From: Bacteroidota bacterium
GTDB taxonomy: Bacteria; Bacteroidota; Bacteroidia; Bacteroidales; Porphyromonadaceae
NCBI GenBank assembly: GCA_023388555.1
Contig: JAEWGA010000036.1
Location: 1-62,873 of the forward strand
DNA: 62,873 bases
Direction of reading: 5' to 3'
Below the pieces are notes generated by a model. It searched no databases. It saw only the letters and a list, made by a program, of their open reading frames with translations, and was not told where the DNA came from. How positions within the stretch are numbered: the first letter of the stretch is position 1; every line of letters begins with the position of its first letter. A program made the translations under genes and the position numbers. Shown one piece after another: positions 1 to 8,554 of this stretch.

Positions 1-2
1 AA

Positions 3-3000
3 TTGGATAAAGCAGACATCGAGCAGGAGCTCAATGCCATCTATAATCCTGTTGGCGTGCAGTTCACGGTAAATGTGGATGAAAACATGCGTGGCAACTA
101 TGATTGGGAAGTAGCAAGTGAACAGGATAGTTTGCTAAGTACGGTTGGTAAGTCTTTCTGGGGCTATGACAAGGAACTCAAAGAAAGCACCGAGATGCTT
201 AACCTGCAAAAGGCTTATCAGAAAGTGGCAGGAACACTTGATGGAGCCTATTTATTCGTGCTAAATGGTGCCACGGGGCTTGAAGGGAAAAAGGATGGCT
301 TGCTGGGTGAAATGCCTCGCAAGAGCAGATTCGGATATATCTTTGCCGGCAATAGCCCCAACCTCAGTACAAGCTCGTTAGTTCATACCATAGCCCACGA
401 ATTAGGTCATGGTATCTTCACCCTTCAGCACACTTTCGATGCAGAATATGGCAAAGGAACGAAGGGGGAAACAAACAATTTGCTGGACTATACTGCAACC
501 GGGAAAGAACTTGCCGCTTTCCAGTGGAACATTATGGCCAACCCTGCCATATTCACAGCAACGGATAAAGCTGATGAAGTTGCTTTGTATGGAAAGATCT
601 GGTTCACTCCAGATTGGCAGGCTTTTAAATTTGATAAAAGCAAGACTATTGTCGGCAATAATACGAAGGCCGGCACAGTGCCAGGCATAGTTTACAACAA
701 TAAACATTATATATATGACTACGATAAAAAAGCATATGCTTACAAAGACGAACCATCATTAACATTAACACTAGAAATTGTTAACCTGAGGGACACCTCC
801 ACAGAGAAGGTATACTTGTTTGGAGTAACCCATGATTGCAAGACACCTAGCTATAGTACCACGTATAAGTATGCTATTGCCCACAAGTCAAATATTGATT
901 ATAGCGACACAAAGAATGTACATCCTGAGGAAGTTTGGGAGTGTGCTAAGGAGCCTGCTACTACACACTATTTCAAGATAGACAGAGCCTCCCAAGAATA
1001 TGTCGAGTATGCTAAAAAACAAAGCATAAAAGTCGAAGATGGTTTGTCAAAGAACAAAGACTGTTTGGATAATCTTCTAATAGAGATTAACAAGCAGAAA
1101 TCCACAAATGACAAGTCTGTTGACATTCTTGGTGCAGTATTGGCAGATAAGCTCAAAACATACGAACTTTTTAATTCAAAAAAATTCATCGTTGCGTTTG
1201 CAGAGATGAATTATTTATCCGAGAGTCAATCAGATTGGCAGGACTTAGCACAAACTCTTTTTGATAAAGCAAATTTGGGAGCTAATGATATTCTTATCAC
1301 TATTCCGTACGTCGTACTTGACGGTCTTCTTACGGATGGCAGAGTATATTATATGCCAGGTCTGGCCAAGGGATCAGCTGTGGAACAAGATGCAAGTACT
1401 TTAGGTTCTGATTACTCTAATACACAGGAAAAAGGCAAATACCAAGCAGGAGCTAAATCTGAAGGTGTGTATCGTTTCATTTTTGATGTCTTTAGGAGTA
1501 CGAAGAAAAAGGTAGCCATATATCGTGGTTTCTATAATGCATCAAATGTTATTGACATCATTCCTTACTATAATGAAGAGGCCAACTATCCGTTCAATAA
1601 GGCTATTTTTGCTTATAAGCAGAAAGGTTGTGAGGAGTTGGCACGATTGTATGTAAAAGAACAACGTGATATTAAAGATGCTATTTCTACACGGTACGCA
1701 CAAGATAAACGGAGTCCGATTGAGATAGCCAAGATGCAAGATTTAATTCATTTGGCAGCTAAGAGAGAACAGTTACAACTTTTAGAAAAACTATCGAATC
1801 AGGTTTCTTTCTCAGATTTCGAACCTTGTGCTGTTACCTATCCTATTGAGTACAAAGAAGAGTTTATAGAACAAATAAATAAGAATGGGCACAAAAATTA
1901 TGAAGCCTATCTGTTGCTGCATGCTTATAGAGATCTGAGAACACAATTGCACTATCCTGAAATTAGTGGTTTTGATTTCGATCAAGAGGCTACATTTACA
2001 GACAAAACCGACTGGTGGCTATCGTCGTACATAGACAAACCTGTATATAATACTCTTGACTTGGCTTCTGTTGTGCTTGGCGTTTTCAGTCTTGACGTCA
2101 TCTCGGATGCACTGAATCTTGGATATAGTCTTATAAGAAGAGATTATGATAATGCTATTGGTTCAGGACTCAGCTTACTTATAATCGGCCCTACAGGTTA
2201 TGCTGGTAAGACGACTATTCCAAGAGGTCTTAAGTATTTGCGTCGGAGTAAGAAAGGTGCCGTTATAGCTGTAGACAACACAGATGAAGAACTTAGATCT
2301 ATCATCAAAAAGTCCAAGAACGCTTTTGAGCCAGGCGAATTGGATAATCTCGACAATGCTAGTAGAGATGAACTATGGAGACTAGCCAACAGAGAGAATT
2401 TGTTCGAAAACTTGGACAAGTGGCTAAATGGAGTATCTCAAAATGTCCAAGATATTATTCGAGGTTGGGATTATGACTACAAGATACTACTGAATAAAGA
2501 CCTGTCATCTAGATCAACTGGTGCAGAGCTTAAATCTCTATTGTCTTCAGCAGAGAATGTAGAGATATGGAAGTATTTGAAGGATGACCCCTCTTATGCT
2601 TTTGAACTGGCTAAAGACAATAAGAATTGGGAAAGATGGTCGAAGATCAACTTCTTTAAGGATGTTACAAAAAGAGGGCGAGAATTTGAAACTCTGGTTT
2701 TGAATAGAATCAAAACCAGAAGTGGTGAAGAATATAATGCACTCAAAATATTAGTACCTGACCTGGATGATCGTAAACTAGTTGCTCAGATGCAATTCTG
2801 CTTACCAGGATTCTCGTCTCCTTGTTCCGAAAAGGGGCAGTTCTTTATTGCTGATCAAGTATGGATTAAGTATGACAAAAGAGATCGAGTCTTGGATATG
2901 GTGATAGTAGATGCCAAACTGAGTGAACGCACTGCATTTACATATGGTCAAACTATTGCTAAACAAAAGGAAGGGAATGTATCTTTGATATATAAGCCTA

Positions 3001-3131
3001 TCTATCCTAAGGATACTGATATAAATAACAATAGACTGCCTCGCATAATTAACCAAGGAGATATGCTTCCATTGAAGAAATTTTATAAGATATACGGAGA
3101 TGGAGGCGGCAAATTTATAGGAATCCAATAA
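3..3131 (+). CDS. Polymorphic secreted toxin, 3' part (zincin, pre-toxin, PD-(D/E)XK-like toxin)
   Basis: The open frame runs in from the left edge, so the N-terminus is missing and the TTG at position 3 is not a supported start. In the visible 1042 residues a zincin motif HELGH lies near residue 132 with a further His seven residues on, then a conserved-looking NLLDY block. This could be a protease that releases the C-terminal part (inference). A hydrophobic segment near residues 690-740 resembles the pre-toxin region of Bacteroidota polymorphic toxins. The last ~170 residues look like a PD-(D/E)XK nuclease: an acidic residue in FFIADQVW, then VIVDAKLS (D-x-K), then a Gln-containing helix (TYGQ). 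The gene behind it, 14 bases away, fits an immunity gene. The nuclease assignment comes from motif reading and is moderately uncertain; the toxin architecture is more secure. Confidence 0.7.
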   Translation: MDKADIEQELNAIYNPVGVQFTVNVDENMRGNYDWEVASEQDSLLSTVGKSFWGYDKELKESTEMLNLQKAYQKVAGTLDGAYLFVLNGATGLEGKKDGLLGEMPRKSRFGYIFAGNSPNLSTSSLVHTIAHELGHGIFTLQHTFDAEYGKGTKGETNNLLDYTATGKELAAFQWNIMANPAIFTATDKADEVALYGKIWFTPDWQAFKFDKSKTIVGNNTKAGTVPGIVYNNKHYIYDYDKKAYAYKDEPSLTLTLEIVNLRDTSTEKVYLFGVTHDCKTPSYSTTYKYAIAHKSNIDYSDTKNVHPEEVWECAKEPATTHYFKIDRASQEYVEYAKKQSIKVEDGLSKNKDCLDNLLIEINKQKSTNDKSVDILGAVLADKLKTYELFNSKKFIVAFAEMNYLSESQSDWQDLAQTLFDKANLGANDILITIPYVVLDGLLTDGRVYYMPGLAKGSAVEQDASTLGSDYSNTQEKGKYQAGAKSEGVYRFIFDVFRSTKKKVAIYRGFYNASNVIDIIPYYNEEANYPFNKAIFAYKQKGCEELARLYVKEQRDIKDAISTRYAQDKRSPIEIAKMQDLIHLAAKREQLQLLEKLSNQVSFSDFEPCAVTYPIEYKEEFIEQINKNGHKNYEAYLLLHAYRDLRTQLHYPEISGFDFDQEATFTDKTDWWLSSYIDKPVYNTLDLASVVLGVFSLDVISDALNLGYSLIRRDYDNAIGSGLSLLIIGPTGYAGKTTIPRGLKYLRRSKKGAVIAVDNTDEELRSIIKKSKNAFEPGELDNLDNASRDELWRLANRENLFENLDKWLNGVSQNVQDIIRGWDYDYKILLNKDLSSRSTGAELKSLLSSAENVEIWKYLKDDPSYAFELAKDNKNWERWSKINFFKDVTKRGREFETLVLNRIKTRSGEEYNALKILVPDLDDRKLVAQMQFCLPGFSSPCSEKGQFFIADQVWIKYDKRDRVLDMVIVDAKLSERTAFTYGQTIAKQKEGNVSLIYKPIYPKDTDINNNRLPRIINQGDMLPLKKFYKIYGDGGGKFIGIQ

Positions 3132-3145
3132 AAACGCAAATAGTT

Positions 3146-3841
3146 ATGGCAATAGAAGTAGACAGAGATTATATTTCGAGATGGGCAAAGATAAATTTAT
3201 CTGACTATAAGGCAAAAATCGCAGCCATGGATTATATCTATTTCACCAAAGAGACTAAAAGTCTTTTTATCAAAACATGTATTCGTGTACAGTTTTACGG
3301 AGAACTACTTTCCTTTGGTTCCTTTTTAGTTGTTTTTAAAGAATTTGAGCGTGTATTTTTGGATATAGTACGGATAAATGTTAATAAGGATTTGGTTCAA
3401 AAAAATTACGACAACCATTTTGTAATAACACTTCCTGATTTTCCTTACTCGAACTATGTATTCCCAGATAATGTAGAGTCAGAAGATGAATTAGAGACAT
3501 ATCTTCAAGAGTTTGTGAAGCATGTATACTATTTCGAGACAGTCGTTTTCCCAAGTCTTACCAATATTAATAAAATGGCTGAATATGTGGGACGTGTACC
3601 ATTTGAAAAAGCCGGGGAAATTGTCGTTGGAGGAACCTATCCGATTCAATATTTTAAGAAATTAGCAATCCTTAAATGGGGTGGCAATGAAGAAAAGTAT
3701 GAAGAATATAAAAAGGGGATGGAAGTTTTTATTGAAGAGGATTTTACTGATCTAAAGTATGGTCATGAAGCCCCTCTGTATAAGCAAGGATTCCAAAATT
3801 TGATTTACTGCTTGGAGCATGAGCCTAATCCATTCCTTTAA
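3146..3841 (+). CDS. Probable immunity protein 1
   Basis: This 231-residue protein has no signal peptide or membrane segment and is rich in Glu, Lys, Phe and Tyr, as expected of a cytosolic immunity protein. I recognise no named family. Its role is inferred from position: it starts 14 bases after the stop of the toxin gene on the same strand, and a decayed second copy follows directly. The start is the ATG opening MAIEVDRD, which the second copy repeats almost exactly, including the bases just before it. Base composition is AT-rich like the rest of the toxin locus. Confidence 0.6.
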   Translation: MAIEVDRDYISRWAKINLSDYKAKIAAMDYIYFTKETKSLFIKTCIRVQFYGELLSFGSFLVVFKEFERVFLDIVRINVNKDLVQKNYDNHFVITLPDFPYSNYVFPDNVESEDELETYLQEFVKHVYYFETVVFPSLTNINKMAEYVGRVPFEKAGEIVVGGTYPIQYFKKLAILKWGGNEEKYEEYKKGMEVFIEEDFTDLKYGHEAPLYKQGFQNLIYCLEHEPNPFL

Positions 3842-3883
3842 TCTTAATGTCCAAAATGAGATAATACAAAACGTAAATAATGT

Positions 3884-4274
3884 ATGGCAATAGAAGTAGA
3901 CAGAGATTTATACAAAAGTGTACAGAGGTATACTTGCCAAACCACAAATCAAAGAAACGAAACAATGGATTACATCGACTTCATAAAAAACGACATCAAT
4001 TTTCACTATAAGAACAGACATTCGCACTTTGTTTTATGGAACGATGATGTCATTTTGCGGATTCTCTGTAGTCTTCAAAGGGCTTGAGTGTATTTTCCTA
4101 AATATTCTCAAAAAAAACACAAATGAATCCTATCGAATACAGCCCCCTTACTCAAAAAAAAAGAATAAGTTAAATCTTGTCCAGCTTTTTCGGAGTGGTT
4201 CATTAGATATTGCGGTTTCCCCGCTTTTTAGAGAGTTTCTCCAAAGACATATTGAGCAGTACGGATCTAAATAA
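3884..4274 (+). pseudogene. Decayed second copy of immunity gene 1
   Basis: The start MAIEVDRD is identical to that of the preceding gene, and about 26 bases around the two ATGs are the same. Homology then continues across a frame change: a first frame (3884-4087) carries a MDYI block, and a second frame (from 4029) carries FYG, then SVVFKGLE matching LVVFKEFE of the intact copy, then FLNIL matching FLDIV. Homology fades after about 4120. The last ~50 codons differ and may come from another cassette. Frame disruption plus loss of the C-terminal half make this a pseudogene. Confidence 0.7.
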
Positions 4275-4307
4275 CCATTTCATATACCTGCAAACATCAT
4301 TAAGGGG

Positions 4308-4439
4308 AACGAAAATTACCAATATTTCAGCAGCATAAGACGCTTTTATGTATAAAAATACAGGCTGTTTGGGGCAATAACAATAATAGGAGATATTGAT
4401 AATTTTGGCTGGGGGATTTTTCACTTAACCAAAAGATGA
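4308..4439 (+). pseudogene. Possible coding remnant in toxin array
   Basis: In one frame this stretch reads like ordinary protein (NENYQYFSSIRRFYV, one stop, then an Ile/Phe/Gly-rich part ending GIFHLTKR before a second stop). It has no start and no neighbour it belongs to. It could be the tail of another lost immunity gene. The evidence is only its protein-like reading and its place between the decayed immunity copy and the broken PKD gene. Confidence 0.25.
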
Positions 4440-4503
4440 ATGAGAACATAAAAAAAGTAATAAAATATAGGAAAACAACATCTCACATCACTCAATAATA
4501 ACT

Positions 4504-4786
4504 TTGGCTTTTACAGCTTTGCTATTCTCCTGCCTAAAAGAGACTGCTGTTCCTATCGAATTGGCATTCACCATAAAGGCCTCAGAAGATAAGACCGCAC
4601 CTGTAACTATCCAATTGAAAAATGAAAGTTTCGGGGCTGATGAGTGTGAATGGAGATTTGAGGGTAGTATTCCCAGCATGTCAAATCAAAGAACTGCAGG
4701 GAAGGTTGTGTTTACACAATTTGGTGAGTATAAAATGATGGAATGAGATAGAAGCAAGGTAAGCCTGCAAACAATCAAGGACTAAA
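4504..4786 (+). pseudogene. Truncated 5' copy of PKD lipoprotein gene (copy 1)
   Basis: From about 4528 to 4735 the DNA aligns without gaps to 8618-8825 of the intact PKD-lipoprotein gene (constant offset 4090). It encodes the lipobox region SCLKETAVP and most of the first PKD domain. The original start is lost. A frame change near 4735 then shifts the reading, with WNEIEAR matching WNAVEEK of the intact copy one frame over, and a stop follows. Homology ends just before the TANFOR gene at 4790. It reads as a recombination scar left when a new toxin cassette was placed in front of the apparatus operon. Confidence 0.8.
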
Positions 4787-4789
4787 AGA

Positions 4790-6472
4790 ATGAACAGGAC
4801 GTATTTGAGCCCATTAGAGCTATTTGAAGTTCTTTCACTGACGTTCCTCCTGAGTTTCTTAGGAGGCATCAAGCTCTATGCCCAATACTATCCTGTTCAT
4901 GCCACAGTTCAGTGGCCATCACCGCAAAGTCCTTATCTATCGGATTACTATAGTGGAAGCAGGGATCGACTCATTGTTACACTACTCAACCGCGACCTGC
5001 AACAACCACTGCTTTTTGCCAAGTTGCGTATAAAGATTAAGAGTACCGGTTTCCTTGCTGCTAGCCGTGAGGTGGTCAATTATCCAATGTTGGAACTCAA
5101 CGCCAATGTACCGACACGCTTGACCAATATCGATCTCGCTCCTTATCTGAACCCTCAAAATCTCCAAGCCAGCGGAAATTTGAGAAACGGCCAGCTCCCC
5201 CTGGGGTACACGGAGTTCTCTGTGCAAGTAGTGGATTATTATACGGGGCGCATTTTGTCTGACTGGCATACAGGACGCTCTTATCTTGATGTTAAGAAGC
5301 CACCCTTTCTTAACGTTCCGGAGAAGGATGCACACATAGGAATCACAGAACCACTCTATATCCGTTTCCAGTGGATGCCTCGACATCAAGGAGTTGCCGG
5401 TACGGAGTATGAGTTTGTCTTAAAGGAATTGCCAGACAATGGTGCAGCCCCTCAGTCTGCATTTGCCTATGGCAATGAGATCTATCGTATCCGTACACGT
5501 AATACAACTTTAGCCTACACCCACCTTGAACCTATCCTTTTTCCGAATCGACGTTATGCCTGGCAGGTACAGGCAGTTGCCCGTGACGGAGTGGATGAAG
5601 TCGGTATGTTTGAGAATGGTGGATTCAGTGAAATCAACTGGTTCTATTTTACTGACAACTGCCAGGCACCGACAGGGCTGAAAGCCCGTACCCGCTTTGC
5701 CAAGGCAGACCTTTCATGGAACAAAGTGATTGGCACAACGGGCTATGTGGTGGAATGTCGTCCCAAAACAAAATTCAATGTCTACGAGTGGAGCAGCACA
5801 AGTGTTGCAGGAGAAACCCTCACACTTGCACAGTTGAAACCAGGTTGGACCTATGAATGGCGTGTGGGTACACTCTGCACCAATGACCGGCCTGTCTTTT
5901 CGGACATGCGTGAGTTTACGCTCAGTCGTCAGAATGACGAGCTGCTGGCTGACTGTGGCAAGGAGCCTGTGAGAGAAGACCTTTCGCAGGAACCAAACCT
6001 GCGTATTAAAGCCGGGGATGTCGTTACCATTGGTGGCGACTATCCGATGACTATCATCGAGGCAATCCCATTGGGGGACGGATGGTATGCTGGTCGAGGA
6101 AAGACACGCTTGAAGACCATTATAGATGCTCCCGTATCTCTTCGTTTCGACCGTCTCCGCATCAATGTGGATAACTTCCAAATAGACGGAACGGTAGAAG
6201 CCTCTTATGATGAGAAGAAAGCAAAGATAGCCGATCTTGATTATGTGGATGACGGCGGTAAGGATATCAAACCGGCTACGATTCGTATGCGCGAACATAA
6301 AATGGACTTTACCCTTCCCGGCATACCGCAGTTTACCTATAATCCTGAGAGTGGATCGTTAGAAACAATCGATGCTGACGGTACCCCACAGACCATCAAA
6401 ATAGATGTGCCAGAAAATGCCTCGTATGAGAGTATTTTCTCTATGTTCGTTACGGACATATCTGTAGAGTAA
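4790..6472 (+). CDS. TANFOR-domain secreted protein, truncated (Fn3-like)
   Basis: This 560-residue protein starts with a hydrophobic leader that appears to end at LYAQ. Residues ~25-130 match my memory of the TANFOR domain (first described in Tannerella forsythia): YPVHATVQ, then YLSDYYSGSRDRL and VTLLNRDLQQP. Fibronectin-III-like beta modules follow (residues ~160-370; WQVQAVARDG, YEWRVGTL), then a beta-rich tail. Full-length relatives usually continue into a protease and a toxin domain, as in the gene at the left edge. Here the frame stops at 6470, directly before a toxin-tail remnant in the same frame. It is therefore probably the N-terminal part of a once much longer effector, joined to a toxin end by deletion. 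Whether the shortened protein is still secreted or useful is unknown. Confidence 0.65.
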   Translation: MNRTYLSPLELFEVLSLTFLLSFLGGIKLYAQYYPVHATVQWPSPQSPYLSDYYSGSRDRLIVTLLNRDLQQPLLFAKLRIKIKSTGFLAASREVVNYPMLELNANVPTRLTNIDLAPYLNPQNLQASGNLRNGQLPLGYTEFSVQVVDYYTGRILSDWHTGRSYLDVKKPPFLNVPEKDAHIGITEPLYIRFQWMPRHQGVAGTEYEFVLKELPDNGAAPQSAFAYGNEIYRIRTRNTTLAYTHLEPILFPNRRYAWQVQAVARDGVDEVGMFENGGFSEINWFYFTDNCQAPTGLKARTRFAKADLSWNKVIGTTGYVVECRPKTKFNVYEWSSTSVAGETLTLAQLKPGWTYEWRVGTLCTNDRPVFSDMREFTLSRQNDELLADCGKEPVREDLSQEPNLRIKAGDVVTIGGDYPMTIIEAIPLGDGWYAGRGKTRLKTIIDAPVSLRFDRLRINVDNFQIDGTVEASYDEKKAKIADLDYVDDGGKDIKPATIRMREHKMDFTLPGIPQFTYNPESGSLETIDADGTPQTIKIDVPENASYESIFSMFVTDISVE

Positions 6473-6595
6473 GGTTCTATTATGCCTTGGTTTAATCAAC
6501 CTGGGCAAGGTACTCAAATTATGTTCTATGAAGAAATCGAAGAACTGATTAAGGAGGGAACAACAGAAATTCGCAATTTAAAGAAGATAAAATGA
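6473..6595 (+). pseudogene. Remnant tail of a TNT-like (NADase) toxin domain
   Basis: Directly after the TAA of the TANFOR gene the same frame continues for 40 codons (MPWFNQPGQGTQ, then IEELIKEGTTEI) to a TGA that overlaps the next ATG in an ATGA arrangement. The PWFxQPGxGTQ block followed by a helix with LI..G resembles the C-terminal end of TNT (tuberculosis necrotizing toxin, NAD glycohydrolase) domains as I remember them. The stop-start overlap is typical of toxin-immunity pairs. Only the tail is left, so it cannot be an active enzyme. Confidence 0.6.
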
Positions 6596-7005
6596 TAGAA
6601 GTTTCAATAAACGAAGGCAGGGTTTTAGAACTAAATCAACCACGAACTTTCCATCGAGAAGATTTTGTTTGTATAAAAGTTCACAACACCGTAGAGCATA
6701 TATACATATACAAAGAAAATAAATCTGAGAGTTTTTCTACTTTTGGGATGACATATCCCAATAACAAAGGAATCCCGTTAAAAAAAATAGATCATATTGC
6801 AAGCAAATTAAATCTGCAAAAAAAAGTATATGCCAAAACGGGATATATATCGTATAGAATGAAAGTAGCAGAAAAAATGATAACGCCTTTTGTTATTATA
6901 TTGTGTAAATACGTGTTCTATTTCGGACTTCTCTCGGGAGATTACTCCAGAGGACCAGAAACCTTGATAGTGTTATTGGGAGTGCGAAAATATGAAGAGA
7001 AATAA
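6592..7005 (+). CDS. Probable immunity protein 2 (partner of TNT-like toxin)
   Basis: This 137-residue protein overlaps the end of the TNT-like remnant by an ATGA and so is placed exactly as an immunity gene. The N-terminal half is soluble and Lys/Glu-rich. Residues ~95-118 form one hydrophobic stretch (ITPFVIILCKYVFYFGLL) that could be a membrane or buried helix. I know no matching family. Its 3' end overlaps the start of the second broken PKD-lipoprotein copy by 14 bases. With its toxin reduced to a stub, it would be an orphan immunity gene that could still protect against siblings carrying the full toxin (inference). Confidence 0.5.
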   Translation: MIEVSINEGRVLELNQPRTFHREDFVCIKVHNTVEHIYIYKENKSESFSTFGMTYPNNKGIPLKKIDHIASKLNLQKKVYAKTGYISYRMKVAEKMITPFVIILCKYVFYFGLLSGDYSRGPETLIVLLGVRKYEEK

Positions 7006-7154
7006 CACGCTCAGTAAGGCAATACAGCTCGTTCTGTTGACATACTTTGTCACATCGAAATTCAAATGGACAGCCGTTTTTATCAATACCGCATTCACCA
7101 TAGAGGCACCAGAAGATAAAACCTCAGCTGCAACTATCCAGAAGAAAAACTACT
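6992..7154 (+). pseudogene. Truncated 5' copy of PKD lipoprotein gene (copy 2)
   Basis: The ATG and the next ~55 codons align with the start of the intact gene at 8555. The signal-peptide region is similar (AIQLVLLTYFVTS versus AVQLFILTCLVSS), and AFTIEAPEDKTS matches AFTIEASEDKTS. The lipobox Cys is lost (SKFK in place of SCLK). Homology stops near KKNYS, where the frame runs straight into unrelated sequence belonging to a toxin tail. This is a second scar of the same kind as the one before 4790. Confidence 0.75.
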
Positions 7155-7457
7155 CGTTAGCTCGCAATATGTTTAAAGATTTGAGGCAATTCAAGGCATA
7201 TCTTAGAGCAATAGACAATTTTGATCAATCCTATATTGTCCAGCAAGGGGGCGTGATATAACAAAGAAAGATATAACAAACAACTGGAAAAATCCATAGC
7301 AAACGATGCAAAAAGTGTGTTTAGAGCAAACCAGCAATTATGGAGGAATATGGGAATCAATCGTTCTGAATTGTTAGAACAATTATGTTACAATCACGCA
7401 TTATCCCAAGGCTCTAAATACGAACCATTTAGAAATATGATATTAACAACAAAATAG
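7155..7457 (+). pseudogene. Third orphan toxin C-terminal fragment
   Basis: The reading continues from the broken PKD copy in the same frame to 7261. It then resumes one frame over at 7257 (YNKERYNKQLEKS) and runs 66 codons to a TAG at 7455. The content is helical and charged (FRANQQLWRNMGINRSELLEQL, split by a Cys-Tyr-Asn turn), like the end of a toxin domain, but I recognise no family. It ends eight bases before the next immunity-like gene, as a toxin end should. The frame break and missing start make it a non-functional relic. Confidence 0.5.
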
Positions 7458-7465
7458 TTTTAGGT

Positions 7466-8545
7466 ATGAGGTATATTGAGACAAGAAAAATAGAAAATGT
7501 CAAAAGTTTCTGTCCCAATAATGGAGACTACGCCTATACTGAAAGTCAGAAAGGTTATTTGTATATCGATGGGGTGCTTTTAGAAAAAGATGATGCACCT
7601 TTAGAACTTTCTCTTAGAGGGAAGTATATGTACGTATGGTATAGTTCAGGGAAATTTGAACTATACGAGGGGCATACACTTTTGAATAGTATAGAAAGTA
7701 ATACTCATTTACTAAATGAGCAAACACAATATATCGGCAAACATTTCTTTGAATTAAATCCTCATCGCGAGGGTTCTAATTTTGCATCTCCTATTGATGG
7801 ACAACTGATATTGCCTGAGTTTATTCCTTACATGCTGTATGTGGAAGATGATACAATTATCGCCTATGATAATTTTAGCGGAGAGTTCAAGCGAATAAAT
7901 ACTCAAATCGAAACTCTTTGGCAATTTCCTCTCTCTTTATTGGGAGGAACGGAATATGAACCTAACGGAACCGACAAAATAAAGAATGTCTTGGGTGTCG
8001 TGCACGGCAATATTTGGATTTATACAGATTTTGGAAGGTTGGTAGCTTTGAACTTGAAAACAGGGAACGTGGTAAAAAAAATGTCAGGTAATCCTTCTGA
8101 CAAAAACTCATCTTATGCAATTATCTCAGGATTAGGGAAATGTTATTCCCGACCATCAGATAGAAACATTGTAAGTATTAATGCATTTGAGTTTCAAATA
8201 ATCGAAACGGAAAAGTTAGTAGTTATAGAACGGTATGATTTTCGGGAGGCCGATCCTATGGGCATGGGAACATACCGAAGAGTATTCAGTCCGCTGCTTC
8301 AAGGAGACTATTTTACCTTTTTGGGTGAGAAAGAGGAGGACTTCGGTAGCAACATGCGTCGGATTGGCATTTTCGATTATAAAGCTCGCAAGCTGGTTTG
8401 GGAATATGAACTCATCAGCGTAGATGAATACGAACAAACACGTAACCACTTAGTGCCTTCCGCCCCTTTGTATATGATAGGCAACAAATTATACATAAAA
8501 GACTTTAAGCATACTCTACACATCTTTGAACGAGAAGAGATTTGA
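7466..8545 (+). CDS. Probable immunity protein 3, beta-propeller-like
   Basis: This 359-residue cytosolic-type protein has no signal peptide. Repeating blocks of strands with aromatic and Gly residues (YLYIDGVLL, KYMYVWYSSG, NIWIYTDFGRLVALN, TGNVVKKMSG, KLYIKDFKHTLHIFE) suggest a WD40- or PQQ-like propeller. I cannot assign a named family. The immunity role is inferred from its place: directly behind a toxin tail and directly before the PKD lipoprotein gene, the same order as the other immunity genes in the array. Its size is large for an immunity protein, so a regulatory or chaperone role is an alternative. Confidence 0.5.
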   Translation: MRYIETRKIENVKSFCPNNGDYAYTESQKGYLYIDGVLLEKDDAPLELSLRGKYMYVWYSSGKFELYEGHTLLNSIESNTHLLNEQTQYIGKHFFELNPHREGSNFASPIDGQLILPEFIPYMLYVEDDTIIAYDNFSGEFKRINTQIETLWQFPLSLLGGTEYEPNGTDKIKNVLGVVHGNIWIYTDFGRLVALNLKTGNVVKKMSGNPSDKNSSYAIISGLGKCYSRPSDRNIVSINAFEFQIIETEKLVVIERYDFREADPMGMGTYRRVFSPLLQGDYFTFLGEKEEDFGSNMRRIGIFDYKARKLVWEYELISVDEYEQTRNHLVPSAPLYMIGNKLYIKDFKHTLHIFEREEI

Positions 8546-8554
8546 TGATAAGCT

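Noticed and set aside
396..431. HELGH motif as a classical metzincin
   Set aside because: The third His lies one residue too far for HExxHxxGxxH and the Gly spacing differs, so I call it only a zincin-like motif.
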